A DNA stretch of 63,958 nucleotides from Paracoccus sp. C2R09 (lineage in GTDB: Bacteria; Pseudomonadota; Alphaproteobacteria; Rhodobacterales; Rhodobacteraceae). The notes under the pieces are model-generated. The model saw nothing but the letters and a program-made list of their open reading frames with translations, was not told where the DNA came from and ran no database searches. The position numbers and the translations under genes were made by a program. The stretch spans positions 1 to 63,958 of the forward strand of contig NZ_JAHKQB010000032.1 of assembly GCF_018860625.1 (NCBI RefSeq), given 5' to 3'. This document shows positions 42,538-51,892 of this stretch, piece after piece. Positions within the stretch are counted from its first letter, which is position 1. Each line of letters starts with the position of its first letter.

Positions 42538-43548
42538 TCAGCCCGCCCCGAGCGCACGTTCCAGGGCAACCGGATCGACCTCGAACCCGTCCAGCGAATG
42601 TTCCCGGTAGATGCGGGCATCCAGCCGATAGGCCGGGCGGACATATTCGGGCTTCAGCCGCCCGCGCACACCGGTCCAGCGGCAGCCCACCTGCTGGGCC
42701 ATCAGCCGATAGAAATCGGTCATGTGCCCGCAGGGCAGGATCTCGACCAGGTGGCGCAGCGGCGCATCCGGATGACGATAGAGCAGCGGCGCCAGGCCCG
42801 CGCCATGCACCGCCACGATGGTCTCGGCCGTGTTGAACAGCCGGAACTGGTCGGCGGGCGACAGATCCTCGGGGAAGATGGTCACATGCCCGGTCCGGGC
42901 CAGCAGGGCCTCGATCTCGGGCTGGTTGGTGACGTGGCGGGTGCCCCGGCGGGCCAGGAAGACATGGCGCGGCAGGTGATCGGCGGGGCCGTCCCACAGG
43001 CGGTCGATGGTGCCCGCATCCTCCAGCCAGCGGCGGCGGTCGGGAATGGTGATGTTCAGCCCCAGCCGGAAGGCCACGCCCGGCCCGATGACGGCGCCCG
43101 CCGCGCATTGCGTGCGCAGGCCCAGATGCGCCGCGGCCTTCAGCACGAAACCCGGCGTCGCGGCGGGCAGGATCAGCGTCAGCCCCCCCGGCTGCAGGTC
43201 AAGGCGCCGCATCAGCGCGATGGCCAGCGGCGCGTGGATGTTGAGGAAATGCGACCAGTTCTCGGGGCTGGTGATGCGGCAATCCATGCCCAGATCGCCA
43301 TCCAGCGGCACGGGCCCGGGGGCCTTGCGCAATCGCGCGCGCCATCCGCGTCGGGCAGGGGGAGGCGGCATGCGATCGACCAGCCCGAAGGGGATGGCAC
43401 CGCCCGGCGCGTCGCGGCCGGGCAGGGTGATCTCCTCGCAGTCGGGCACCGCGCGATCCACCAGGAAGGACCGGGCGGTGATCAGCCGCGACGGCGCAAG
43501 GGCATAGCTGTCGACAACGATCTGCCGATCGAGTGGCGTTTCCGTCAT
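42538..43548 (-). CDS. GT61-type (DUF563) glycosyltransferase
   Basis: A 336-residue protein. The start at 43548 overlaps the stop of the kinase gene (ATGA), and a longer upstream frame only shadows that gene. It has NWSHFLNIHAPLAIALMRRLDL (the family N-x-x-H-F), HVFLARRGTRHVTNQPEIEALL, and FNTAETIVAVHGAGLAPLLYRHP with the conserved HGAGL. It probably adds a pentose or similar sugar. It is the third gene of the Wzz-kinase-GT61 operon, which links it directly to EPS chain assembly. Confidence 0.85.
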   Translation of the reverse strand: MTETPLDRQIVVDSYALAPSRLITARSFLVDRAVPDCEEITLPGRDAPGGAIPFGLVDRMPPPPARRGWRARLRKAPGPVPLDGDLGMDCRITSPENWSHFLNIHAPLAIALMRRLDLQPGGLTLILPAATPGFVLKAAAHLGLRTQCAAGAVIGPGVAFRLGLNITIPDRRRWLEDAGTIDRLWDGPADHLPRHVFLARRGTRHVTNQPEIEALLARTGHVTIFPEDLSPADQFRLFNTAETIVAVHGAGLAPLLYRHPDAPLRHLVEILPCGHMTDFYRLMAQQVGCRWTGVRGRLKPEYVRPAYRLDARIYREHSLDGFEVDPVALERALGAG

Positions 43549-44387
43549 CCGTCGCCTTCGATCGCGTCGAACTTGCCGTCGCTGCGGCGATACCCGTTCA
43601 ACACCACGCCCAGCACGTTCGTGTATTCGCCGACCTCGCGTTCGCAGCTGTCGAAATCGCCATAGCGGGTCTGATCGGCCCGAGCCAGGATCAGCGCACA
43701 ATCCACATGCTGCAGGAAGGCGCGCGCATCGTCCCCGATCAGGATCGAGGGCAGGTCGAAGATCATGATGTCGGGATCGTAGGTCGTCTGGACGCGAGCC
43801 AGCGCCTCGCGCGTGCTGTCGGACATCAGCAGGCGGGTGGGGTCGGAATCGGGCACGCCCGACAGGGCCAGCGCCAGGTTCGGTCCGACGCGGACGGCCT
43901 GGTCCGCGAATTCGGTTTCCCCCCGCAGCAGCGGCGTGATCGACGGTGCGTCCTTCAGGCCCAGCTTCTGCGCCACGGTGGGCGAACGCAGGTCGAAATC
44001 GAACAGGATCGTGCGCAGTTCGGGCTGACGGCTCAGCGCCAGCGCCAGGTTCACCGAGGTCGTGCTCTTGCCGCATTGGGGCATGGGCGATGTGATGGCC
44101 AGGCGACGCCAGCCGTTCTGGCGCATCTGGTACAGGATCTTGGTACGCAGCACGTCGAAGGGCGTCGATTCCATCGAGGCGTTCTGCGACAGGATGCGCG
44201 ACCGGATCAGCGCGCCACGGTCCAGTTCGACCTCGGCCAGGTCGGGCCAGGGATCGGCGGCGGGCGCGCGCTGGTCGGGGTCGGGCGTTTCCACATGCGC
44301 AGACGCGGCAGGGCGCAGATCCGCGGCCCCGTCCTGCGATGCGCGCTTGCGGCGGGCGATCTCGATGGCGGCTTGCAGTTTTTCCAT
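43545..44387 (-). CDS. Tyrosine-kinase-like EPS ATPase (CpsD/CapB type) without a tyrosine tail
   Basis: A 280-residue cytoplasmic P-loop ATPase. Walker A is SPMPQCGKSTTSVNL (Lys107), Walker A' LFDFDLRSP and Walker B IMIFDLPSI. The layout matches BY-kinase domains that partner a Wzz-like membrane protein; that partner is encoded immediately upstream with a 20-base gap. The C-terminus (VVLNGYRRSDGKFDAIEGDG) has a single Tyr instead of the usual Tyr cluster, so classic autophosphorylation seems unlikely. It may act as an ATP-driven regulator of chain length. Confidence 0.85.
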   Translation of the reverse strand: MEKLQAAIEIARRKRASQDGAADLRPAASAHVETPDPDQRAPAADPWPDLAEVELDRGALIRSRILSQNASMESTPFDVLRTKILYQMRQNGWRRLAITSPMPQCGKSTTSVNLALALSRQPELRTILFDFDLRSPTVAQKLGLKDAPSITPLLRGETEFADQAVRVGPNLALALSGVPDSDPTRLLMSDSTREALARVQTTYDPDIMIFDLPSILIGDDARAFLQHVDCALILARADQTRYGDFDSCEREVGEYTNVLGVVLNGYRRSDGKFDAIEGDG

Positions 44388-44407
44388 GGGGAACCTTTCC
44401 GGGCGCT

Positions 44408-45931
44408 CTAGCCGAGGCCCAGACGCGTGACGACCTTCTGCGTCAGCACGTCCAACGGCATGTATTGCGTATGCAGGGCCGCCAGCCCCAGGGGGATCAG
44501 GATCAGCACCGCCGCGATCGCGGTCAGCGTGACCCTGCGACGCTTGCGCCCTTCCTCGCGCGTCTCGATATAGGGGATCACGGCCAGCGGCGTGATCTGG
44601 AAGCGCGCGCTCAGTTCGCCCGGACGGCGGATCGTGTTGTTCAGGATCTCCATCAGGACGAAGAACCCGCCCGCCAGCGCCAGCCCCAGGCCGATGCCCA
44701 TCGCGGCGATCTTCTTGCGGTTGGGCCCCGAGGGCTGGTTGGGCACGTTCGCCGCCTCGAGCACGCTGATGCGCTGCCCCCGCGACGAGGTCTCGATCCG
44801 TTCGGCGGTCCGCGCCTGGCTGAGATCGGCCACGGCGGCGTTGTAGCGGGCCTGGATGTTGGCCTGGTCGCGTTCCAGCGCGCCGAGCGCGATCGAATTG
44901 GTCGCGGTGGCCGAAACGGCGGCCTGCACGACATCCAGTTCGCTGTTGGCCTGGCGCAGTTCGGATTCCAGCGCCGTCAGGCGGGTGTCGATCTGGGACA
45001 GGTTCACGTTCAGAAGGGTGTTGCCCGTTTCCTGCGCGGGGTCGTTGCCGGTCTGGGCCTGCACCAGGCTCTCGGTGGTCGCGATCCGGTTGCGCAGCGC
45101 CCTCACGCGGGGGCTGTCCTCGGCATAGATGCTCAGGACGCCGTTCAGTTCGGCGCGCAGCTGGGCCAGCTGCTGTTCCTCGGGGGTCTGCGGCTGGCCG
45201 GTCTGGCGGATGCTGCCGGTTTCCTCGAACAGGCGGACCATGTCCTGGCGCTGCGTCTGCAGGCTGGCGATCTCGCTCTCGATCCGCGAGATGCGTTCCT
45301 GCAGCAGCGACTGGCGGTTCTGGTTGTAGGTCAGGTTCTCGGGCAGGGCGTTCGCGTTCTCGCGCTTGAAGCCCAGGATCTGGGCGTTCTGCTGGTCCAG
45401 ATCCGCGCTGAGCCGTTCGACCTCCTGCTGGAAGAAGGCCAGGCGTTCCTCGGCCAGGCCCACGCGGTTCTTCGTGTTGGCGCTGAGGATCAGGGTCGTG
45501 AATTCGTTGACCACGGCCGCCGCGGTGCGCGGGTTGGGCGAGGTGAAGCTGACCTCCATCAGCGTCGCCTGGTTCGCCCCGCTGCTGCGGCGGATCGAAC
45601 TGGACGACCGCATCCGGCTGACGCGTTCATCCACGGACATGTCGGGCGCGCCGCTGAAGACGTTCAGCTTGTTGGCGATGTCGATCAGGTTGGCGCGGGT
45701 CATCAGCTGCTGTTCGATCACGTCCAGCGCCTGGCCGCTGGACCCGTCGCGACTGTCTTCCTGGACGATCTGCGGATCCTCGACCAGCAGACGCGCCGCG
45801 GTGGTATAGGTCGCGGGCGCGCGGATCGCCGAAACGGCCCCGAAGGACGCGCAGATGATGAACAGCGCCAGCATGACCGGCAGGCGGCGGATCAGAAGCG
45901 ACCAGTAGAAGCGGAGATCGAACATCAGCAC
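44408..45931 (-). CDS. Wzz/GumC-type polysaccharide co-polymerase
   Basis: A 507-residue inner-membrane protein. An N-terminal Wzz domain starts DLRFYWSLLIRRLPVMLALFIICASFGAV (first membrane segment) and is followed by YTTAARLLVEDPQIV. A long coiled-coil part (about 150-400; for example ERISRIESEIASLQTQRQDMV) extends into the periplasm. The C-terminal membrane segments lie near 425-445 and 475-495. The family controls the chain length and export of EPS with Wza and the kinase. It is the first gene of the operon. The gap upstream (373 bases) separates it from the divergent WecG-type gene. Confidence 0.9.
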   Translation of the reverse strand: MLMFDLRFYWSLLIRRLPVMLALFIICASFGAVSAIRAPATYTTAARLLVEDPQIVQEDSRDGSSGQALDVIEQQLMTRANLIDIANKLNVFSGAPDMSVDERVSRMRSSSSIRRSSGANQATLMEVSFTSPNPRTAAAVVNEFTTLILSANTKNRVGLAEERLAFFQQEVERLSADLDQQNAQILGFKRENANALPENLTYNQNRQSLLQERISRIESEIASLQTQRQDMVRLFEETGSIRQTGQPQTPEEQQLAQLRAELNGVLSIYAEDSPRVRALRNRIATTESLVQAQTGNDPAQETGNTLLNVNLSQIDTRLTALESELRQANSELDVVQAAVSATATNSIALGALERDQANIQARYNAAVADLSQARTAERIETSSRGQRISVLEAANVPNQPSGPNRKKIAAMGIGLGLALAGGFFVLMEILNNTIRRPGELSARFQITPLAVIPYIETREEGRKRRRVTLTAIAAVLILIPLGLAALHTQYMPLDVLTQKVVTRLGLG

Positions 45932-46304
45932 GCATCCCGCATGATGGCAGCACGGGCCTGCGGACGGGCGTGCGGATGGGACATGCGGCAGGCCCCGGCC
46001 CGGATCGGTCCGACTGGCATGCGCCCGTTCGGCAGGGAACGGTTTTGGGGCAGGGATCTCACGTCGTCACTCTTTCCACTTGAACAAGGCCACTTCGACT
46101 AGGGGGGTGTATAGTCCCTGAAGACGCGACTTGACCAGCAGGACGCGACTGCATGAAGGCCAAGTTTGAACAAAATCCGTCTTCTTCGCGAATGTCGCGC
46201 GGTCATGTCGCCCGGCTGGGCAGGTTCGGCCATCCGCGCGGCAGGGGGTCTTTCGACGGTCGGGGCGGTGGGCTAAGAACGGGGCATATCATCCGGAGAC
46301 CAGC
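45932..46304. promoter_or_regulatory. Divergent promoter region of the wzz-like and wecG-like genes
   Basis: This is 373 bases between divergent EPS genes. AACAAGGCCACTTCGAC and related short words occur, but no clear operator or promoter pair is seen. No gene is supported in it. Confidence 0.4.
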
Positions 46305-47102
46305 ATGATCGATTGGGCCGCCCGCGGGGCCGACACCCCCCAGGACCGGGATCCCCGGCAGACCGCGCCTCGGGCGTTGCGGATCACGGCGGACAGGTTG
46401 CCCGACCTGCTGGCCGATCTGGACGCGCGGCTGCGCGAGGGGCGGGGCTTCTCGCTTGCCACGATGAATCTCGACCATCTGGTGAAGCTGCGCGAGAACC
46501 GCGCCTTTCTGGACGCCTATCGCGCGCACAGCCATGTGACGGCGGATGGCAATCCGATCGTGTGGCTGTCCAGGCTGGCCGGACGCCCCGTGGATCTGGT
46601 GCCGGGATCGGACCTGATCGGCCCGGTGACGCGCCTGGCGGCCGAGGCCGGGACCCCCGTCGCGCTGTTCGGCGCCACCGCCGAGGCCCTTGCCGCCGCC
46701 GAGGTCGCGCTTTGCCGCGATGCGCCGGGGCTGCGGGTGGTCGCGCGGATCGCGCCGCCGATGGGCTTCGACCCCACCGGACCCGCCGCCGATGCCGCCA
46801 TCGAGGAGATCGGCGCATCCGGCGCGCGCCTGTGCCTGCTGGCCCTGGGCGCCCCCAAGCAGGAGATCTTCGCGGCCCATGCATCCGCGCGGCTGCCGCA
46901 GACGGGCTTCATGTCCATCGGGGCGGGGCTGGATTTCCTGGCGGGCACGCAGACCCGCGCGCCCGCCTGGGTGCGCCGGATGGCGGGCGAATGGCTGTGG
47001 CGCCTGGCAGGCAGCCCGCGCCGCATGGCGGGCCGCTATGCCCGCTGCTTCGCGATCCTGCCGGGGCAGGCGGTCAGCGCCCTGCGCGCGCGGCGGGGCT
47101 GA
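46305..47102 (+). CDS. WecG/TagA/CpsF family glycosyltransferase
   Basis: A 265-residue protein. It has FSLATMNLDHLVKLRENRAFLDAYR, VTADGNPIVWLSRLAGRP (the conserved D-G-x-x-(I/V) start of the active site) and LLALGAPKQEIFAAHA with the family G-x-P-x-Q-E motif. GGAG lies before the ATG. These enzymes add the second sugar, such as N-acetylmannosamine or glucuronic acid, to a lipid-linked first sugar. It would act right after the ExoY-like initiator at 48444. It is convergent with the ATPase gene, 12 bases away. Confidence 0.9.
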   Translation: MIDWAARGADTPQDRDPRQTAPRALRITADRLPDLLADLDARLREGRGFSLATMNLDHLVKLRENRAFLDAYRAHSHVTADGNPIVWLSRLAGRPVDLVPGSDLIGPVTRLAAEAGTPVALFGATAEALAAAEVALCRDAPGLRVVARIAPPMGFDPTGPAADAAIEEIGASGARLCLLALGAPKQEIFAAHASARLPQTGFMSIGAGLDFLAGTQTRAPAWVRRMAGEWLWRLAGSPRRMAGRYARCFAILPGQAVSALRARRG

Positions 47103-47114
47103 GGACCGGAGCCT

Positions 47115-48014
47115 TCAGGAAAAGTCGCGCTTGGGGCCCGGCTCGTGGGCCAGGACCAGCCGCGCCTGGGGCTGGTCCGGCGCGGGTGCCGATTGCGGCA
47201 CCAGGATCAGCCCGTCGGCGATCAGTTCGTCGATCAGTTCGGCCTTGACGACCTTCTGGTCCGCCGCCGCGCCATAGACCAGCGCCAGATCCGCGATCTT
47301 GTTGATCATGCGGGGAATTCCGCCCGATTCCGCGTGGATCCGGTCGGCGGCCTCGACGTCGATCTCGGTGCCCGTGCCGCCGGCCTCGGTCAGGCGATGG
47401 GCGATGTAGTCCCGCGTTCCCTGCAGGTCGAACCCGTCCAGATGGAAGGTCGCGCTGACGCGCTGCGCGAACTGGCGCAGCTCGGGGCGGGTGATGATCT
47501 CGCGCAGCTCGGGCTGGCCCAGAAGGATCAGCTGCAGCAGCTCGTCCGTGCCGGAATTGATGTTGGTCAGCATCCGCAGCTCCTCGAGGGTCTCGGCCCC
47601 CAGGTTCTGCGCCTCGTCGAAGATCAGGATGACCAGGTTGCCCGCGGCGTATTCGGACAGGACGAAATCCTGGAAGGCCTGGAACAGGCTGACGTAATCG
47701 GCATCGCGCGGCGTGTCGATGTCGAAGGCGTTCAGGATCCAGCGCAGCAGGTCGCCCCGATCGCCCCGCGCGTTCGAGATCAGGCCCACCCGGACCTCCT
47801 GTTCGGTCCGCGCCAGCAGGGCCTGGATCAGCGTGGTCTTGCCGGTGCCGACCTCGCCCGTGACCACGGTCAGCGGCGCACGGGTCATCAGCCCGTATTC
47901 CAGCACCGAGAACGCCTTGCGATGGCTTTTGGACCAGAAGAGCATCCCCGGGTCGGGCAGGATCGAGAAGGGGCGCATCCGGAAGCCGTAATGCTCGAGA
48001 TAGAATTGGCTCAC
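47115..48014 (-). CDS. ExeA/PEP-CTERM-system-type AAA ATPase
   Basis: A 299-residue ATPase. It starts YLEHYGFRMRPFSILPDP, the usual beginning of the ExeA/GspA-like family, followed by Walker A VVTGEVGTGKTTLIQALL and Walker B LVILIFDEAQNLG. The rest (LRMLTNINSGTDELLQLILLGQPEL, the sensor region) matches the ATPases found in exosortase EPS clusters. It probably supports assembly of the export apparatus. It is transcribed divergently from the initiating sugar transferase across a 429-base gap. Confidence 0.9.
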   Translation of the reverse strand: MSQFYLEHYGFRMRPFSILPDPGMLFWSKSHRKAFSVLEYGLMTRAPLTVVTGEVGTGKTTLIQALLARTEQEVRVGLISNARGDRGDLLRWILNAFDIDTPRDADYVSLFQAFQDFVLSEYAAGNLVILIFDEAQNLGAETLEELRMLTNINSGTDELLQLILLGQPELREIITRPELRQFAQRVSATFHLDGFDLQGTRDYIAHRLTEAGGTGTEIDVEAADRIHAESGGIPRMINKIADLALVYGAAADQKVVKAELIDELIADGLILVPQSAPAPDQPQARLVLAHEPGPKRDFS

Positions 48015-48443
48015 GTCGGGCTCCGATTGGAATTGTGCCGTGTATAGATCGCGCGGCGGCCTGCGGCCAGACGCGCGGGGTCATAGATCTCGTCGAAGCA
48101 CCCTGCGCGCAACACCCGAAGATGAAGGATTTTCCGAATCAGTTCCGAGGGCCCGCCGACCGCCGCAGGGACCATCGTCTTCGGGCCGCTGGCGTCCACG
48201 CTATCCCTTATCGCATCAACCTGTCCTTTAGGACAGATGGACGGCCCATTTTCTGTACCGAATTGTTCGATCATACAAAGTTTTAATCAATTTTTAAACT
48301 TTCAATTCAGGTCCGTTTTGGAGCATGATAGCCTGCATCATCCGGGAAGATCCGAGGCGTGTGTTTGCTTCGCCGCGGACCGCCCGGGCAGTTTCGTTTT
48401 GTTTCCAAGTTGTGTTCCCCACATTTGGGGAGGGAGTTTAAAG
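48015..48443. promoter_or_regulatory. Divergent promoter region of ATPase and initiating sugar transferase
   Basis: This is 429 bases. The part at 48275-48320 is very AT-rich (TTTTAATCAATTTTTAAACT) and suits the promoter of the plus-strand gene. Open frames running through it have no homology. No confident operator was found. Confidence 0.45.
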
Positions 48444-49148
48444 ATGACGATACGTGCGACGGACTTCGAACCGGCCTTTCCCGCCCGCGACATCATCATC
48501 ATGCAACAATCAGAACGCGCGATGGCCCGACCGGGCCGGACAGGCATCTATCGCCAGGGCGTCAAGCGCGGTCTCGAATCCTTCCTGATCCTTGCGGCCG
48601 CGCCGGTCGTCCTGCCTTTCATCCTGCTGATGGCCCTGTTGATCCTGATGGACGGGGCCAACCCGTTCTTCGCGCAGAAGCGCGTCGGCCAGAACGGCCG
48701 CATCTTCCGCATCTGGAAGCTGCGCACCATGGTCGCCGATGCCGAGGACCGGCTGGAGAGCCACCTGGAGCAGAACCCCGAAGCCCGCGCCGAATGGGAC
48801 CGCACCCAGAAGCTGAAGACCGATCCGCGCGTCACCATGGTCGGCCGCATCCTGCGCAAGACCTCGATGGACGAGCTGCCGCAGCTGTTCAACGTGCTCA
48901 ACGGCACCATGTCGCTGGTCGGCCCGCGCCCGATGATGGTCGATCAGGCACCGCTCTATCACGGTACCGCCTATTACCGCCTGCGCCCGGGCATCACCGG
49001 CCTGTGGCAGATCTCGGCCCGCAACGAGGCCGAATTCAGCGCCCGCGTGCGCTACGACGAAGCCTATGATCGCAGCCTGTCCTGCCGGAATGACCTTGGA
49101 ATTCTGCTGCGGACGTTTAAGGTCGTGCTGCGCGGCACCGGATACTGA
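48444..49148 (+). CDS. Undecaprenyl-phosphate sugar-1-phosphate transferase (ExoY type)
   Basis: A 234-residue inner-membrane initiating transferase. One hydrophobic segment lies at about 50-75 (FLILAAAPVVLPFILLMALLILM). The catalytic part has FFAQKRVGQNGRIFRIWKLRTMV, TSMDELPQLFNVLNGTMSLVGPRP and RPGITGLWQISARNE, the three hallmark blocks. It moves a sugar-1-phosphate, often galactose or glucose, to undecaprenyl phosphate and so starts the repeat unit. The start at 48444 has GGGAG upstream; the longer frame is not supported. The short length means the WbaP-type N-terminal domain is absent. Confidence 0.93.
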   Translation: MTIRATDFEPAFPARDIIIMQQSERAMARPGRTGIYRQGVKRGLESFLILAAAPVVLPFILLMALLILMDGANPFFAQKRVGQNGRIFRIWKLRTMVADAEDRLESHLEQNPEARAEWDRTQKLKTDPRVTMVGRILRKTSMDELPQLFNVLNGTMSLVGPRPMMVDQAPLYHGTAYYRLRPGITGLWQISARNEAEFSARVRYDEAYDRSLSCRNDLGILLRTFKVVLRGTGY

Positions 49149-49164
49149 AAGCCGTGGCCATTAC

Positions 49165-49198
49165 CGCGACACGCCCGCCAGAACAGGCGGCGGTCGCG
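49165..49198 (+). terminator. Hairpin between the sugar transferase and TPR genes
   Basis: CGCGAC and GTCGCG close a longer imperfect stem (CGCCCGCC/GGCGGCG inside). It begins 16 bases after the stop codon. With no T-run, it may attenuate or process the message instead of ending it. Confidence 0.4.
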
Positions 49199-49220
49199 TT
49201 CCAGCAATGAGATCGCCCCC

Positions 49221-51731
49221 ATGACTGCCCATAACGCCCCCCGTCTTGCCCGCCGCAAAGCGCGGCATACCGGGCTTCGCCTGTCCGCAGCCCTGGTGGT
49301 TGCCCTGTCGCTGACCGCCTGCAAATCCTCCGAGGAGCAGGCCGAGGAATATTACGAATCCGCCGTCGCGCTTGCGGCCGAGGGCGATACCGATCGGGCC
49401 ATGGTCCAGCTGCGCAACGTCTTCAACGAGGACGGCACCCATTACGAGGCCCGCAGGATGCTGGCCGACATCCACCTGGAGGCCGGTCGCCCGCGCGACG
49501 CCTACAGCCAGTATCTGCGCCTGGCCGAACAATATCCCGACGACCTGCCCACCCGCATCGCCCTGGCGCGGCTTGCGACCGAGACCGGGCAGAAGGACGA
49601 ATTCGAACGTCACGCCAACCGCGCGCAGGAACTGGCGCCCGACGATCCCGACGTGCAGGCGATCGCCCTGTCGCAGCGCTATGTGAACCTGACCGACGAC
49701 AGCCCCGCCGAGGAACGCGCGGCCCTTGCCGACCAGGCCGAGGCCATGGTCGAGGATCGCCCCGACGACGTGCTGCTGCTGACGATCCTTCTGGACCGGG
49801 CGGCGCGCGACCGCGATCTGGACCGTGCAGGTCAGCTGATCGACCGGTTGATGGAACTGCAGCCCGACAATCCGCAGCGATATGCCCAACGCCTGGCATG
49901 GCTGTCCGAACGGGGCGACATGGCCGGCATCGAGACGCATCTGCGCGCCACGCTGGACCGTTTCCCCGACAGCACCGATGCCAAGGGCAACCTGCTGGCA
50001 TTCTATGTCAGCGAGAACCGCACCGAGGATGCCGAGGCCTTCCTGCGCGAGATGGCCGATGCCGCGGCCGAGGGCGACGCGACCCCGCAGCTGGACCTGA
50101 TCCGCTATATCGAGATGACGCGCGGTTCCGATGCCGCGCGGCAGGAGATGCGGACCATGCTGGAGCAGGGCGGCGACCCGCTGATCTTCGGCGCGCTGCT
50201 GGCCGGGGCCGATTACGTCGACGGCAATCGCGACGAGGCCATCGCCCAGGTGCAGGGCCTTCTGGCCGATCGCGAACCCGCCCCCGAGACGCGCAACCTG
50301 CGCATCCAGCTGGCGCGCATGCTGGCGGGCGCCGGACGCGAGGACGAGGCACGCCCCCTGGTGGCCGAGGTCCTGGCCGAGGAACCCGGCCATGTGGGCG
50401 CGCTGAAGATGCAGGCCGGCTGGAACATCGAGGCCGACCAGCTGGACGACGCCATCCTGGCCCTGCGCGCGGCCCTGGACAGCGATGCCGAGGATGTCGA
50501 GGCGCTGAGCCTGATGGCCGATGCCTATTACCGTGCGGGCGAACCCGACCTGATGCGCGACTTCCTGGCCCGCGCGGCCGAGGCGTCGGACCATGCCCCG
50601 ACCGAGACGCTGCGCTTTGCGCAGAGCCTTCTGGCCGAGGGTCGCACCCGTCCCGCCGAGGATGCGCTGCTGCCCGCCCTGCAGGCCGATTCCGAAAACG
50701 TGGCCCTGCTGGCCATGCTGGGTCGCACCTATCTGGCCATGCCGGACCTGCCCCGTGCGCAGGGTGTCGTGGCACGGCTGAAAAATCTGGACACGCCGCA
50801 ATCCAACCGCGCGGCGCAGGAACTGGAACTGGCGCAGCTGAGCCGCGAGGAAGGCCGCGATGCGGCGATCGACTATCTCCGCGACCGGGCGGATGCGGGC
50901 GACGCCACGATCGAGGCCCAGGTCGAGCTGCTTTATTCGCGCATCGCTGCGGGCGATCTGGAAGGCGCGCGCATCCAGCTGGAAACCCTGCGCGAAAGCG
51001 CCCCCGACAACCGCATGGTGCGCCAGGCCGACGCCCAGCTTGCCGCGGCCACGGGGCAGCCCGACGCCGCGCGTCAGATCCTGGACCGCCTGATCGAGGA
51101 CGACCCCTCGGACCCGGCACCGCATCTGATGCGCCTGCGCCTGATCGCGCAGAGCGGCGACAATGCCGAAGCGCTGGAGGCCGTCGATGCCAGCCTGGAA
51201 CAGCTGCCCGAGGATCCGGACCTGCTGTGGACCAAGGCGGGGCTTCTGGAACGCGCGGGCCGCATCGACGAGGCCATCGCCATCTTCGAGACGCTCTATG
51301 ACCGGTCCTCGGATGCGGTGATCGTGGCGAACAACCTGGCCAGCCTGCTTGCGACCTATCATGCCGACGATCCCGAACGCCTGGCGCAGGCGACCTCGGT
51401 CGCGCGGCGGCTTGCGGGCACCACGGTCCCGGCCTTCATGGACACCTATGGCTGGCTGCTGCATCTGAACGGCGACAGCGAAGGGGCGCTGCCCTATCTG
51501 GAAGGCGCGGCCGAGGCGCTGGAAAACGACCCTGCGGTGCAGCTGCATCTGGGCATCGTCCGGGCATCCCTGGGCCAGACCGAAGAAGCCCGGGACCTGC
51601 TGACCCGCGGGCTCGAGATGGCCGACGATCTGCAGGGCAGCACCGCCGCCACGGCCCGCGCCACCCTGGAGGGGCTGCAATCCCCCGCGGATGCGCAGGC
51701 TGCCGGGGCGAACGATACGGAAACGAACTGA
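49221..51731 (+). CDS. TPR-repeat lipoprotein of exosortase/EPS system (PrsT-like)
   Basis: An 836-residue protein. The signal peptide ends in the lipobox LTAC, with Cys34 as lipidation site (ALVVALSLTACKSS). The rest is almost entirely TPR repeats, about 20 copies, such as AEEYYESAVALAAEGDTDRAMVQLRNVF near the start. It resembles the large TPR lipoproteins that accompany exosortase EPS clusters. It is expected at the outer membrane periplasmic face, where it would link Wzz, Wza and the beta-barrel. A weak ribosome site precedes the ATG. The Wza-like gene follows after 161 bases. Confidence 0.88.
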   Translation: MTAHNAPRLARRKARHTGLRLSAALVVALSLTACKSSEEQAEEYYESAVALAAEGDTDRAMVQLRNVFNEDGTHYEARRMLADIHLEAGRPRDAYSQYLRLAEQYPDDLPTRIALARLATETGQKDEFERHANRAQELAPDDPDVQAIALSQRYVNLTDDSPAEERAALADQAEAMVEDRPDDVLLLTILLDRAARDRDLDRAGQLIDRLMELQPDNPQRYAQRLAWLSERGDMAGIETHLRATLDRFPDSTDAKGNLLAFYVSENRTEDAEAFLREMADAAAEGDATPQLDLIRYIEMTRGSDAARQEMRTMLEQGGDPLIFGALLAGADYVDGNRDEAIAQVQGLLADREPAPETRNLRIQLARMLAGAGREDEARPLVAEVLAEEPGHVGALKMQAGWNIEADQLDDAILALRAALDSDAEDVEALSLMADAYYRAGEPDLMRDFLARAAEASDHAPTETLRFAQSLLAEGRTRPAEDALLPALQADSENVALLAMLGRTYLAMPDLPRAQGVVARLKNLDTPQSNRAAQELELAQLSREEGRDAAIDYLRDRADAGDATIEAQVELLYSRIAAGDLEGARIQLETLRESAPDNRMVRQADAQLAAATGQPDAARQILDRLIEDDPSDPAPHLMRLRLIAQSGDNAEALEAVDASLEQLPEDPDLLWTKAGLLERAGRIDEAIAIFETLYDRSSDAVIVANNLASLLATYHADDPERLAQATSVARRLAGTTVPAFMDTYGWLLHLNGDSEGALPYLEGAAEALENDPAVQLHLGIVRASLGQTEEARDLLTRGLEMADDLQGSTAATARATLEGLQSPADAQAAGANDTETN

Positions 51732-51892
51732 CCGGGGGGACCGCCGCCGTTGCCCCCGGGCTGTGACCCGAAGGCGACAGCGGCGCAACTTTCCGTCCCC
51801 TGGGCCGGCCCGATCTTAACGATACAAACGAAAAAGTTGCGCCAACAGGGCATGATCGTCCTATGTTCGGGCAAAAGAGAAGGACATCCGCG

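Noticed and set aside
43549..44076. N-terminal extension of the GT61 protein across the kinase gene
   Set aside because: It overlaps the kinase gene in another frame; the ATG at 43548 overlapping the kinase stop gives the family N-terminus.
44339..46102. A 587-codon plus-strand frame opposite the wzz-like gene
   Set aside because: It is an antisense shadow without motif.
49161..51788. An 875-codon open frame on the minus strand opposite the TPR lipoprotein gene
   Set aside because: It mirrors the GC-rich codons of the real gene, has a biased composition (Gln, Gly, Arg-rich) and no recognisable motif.
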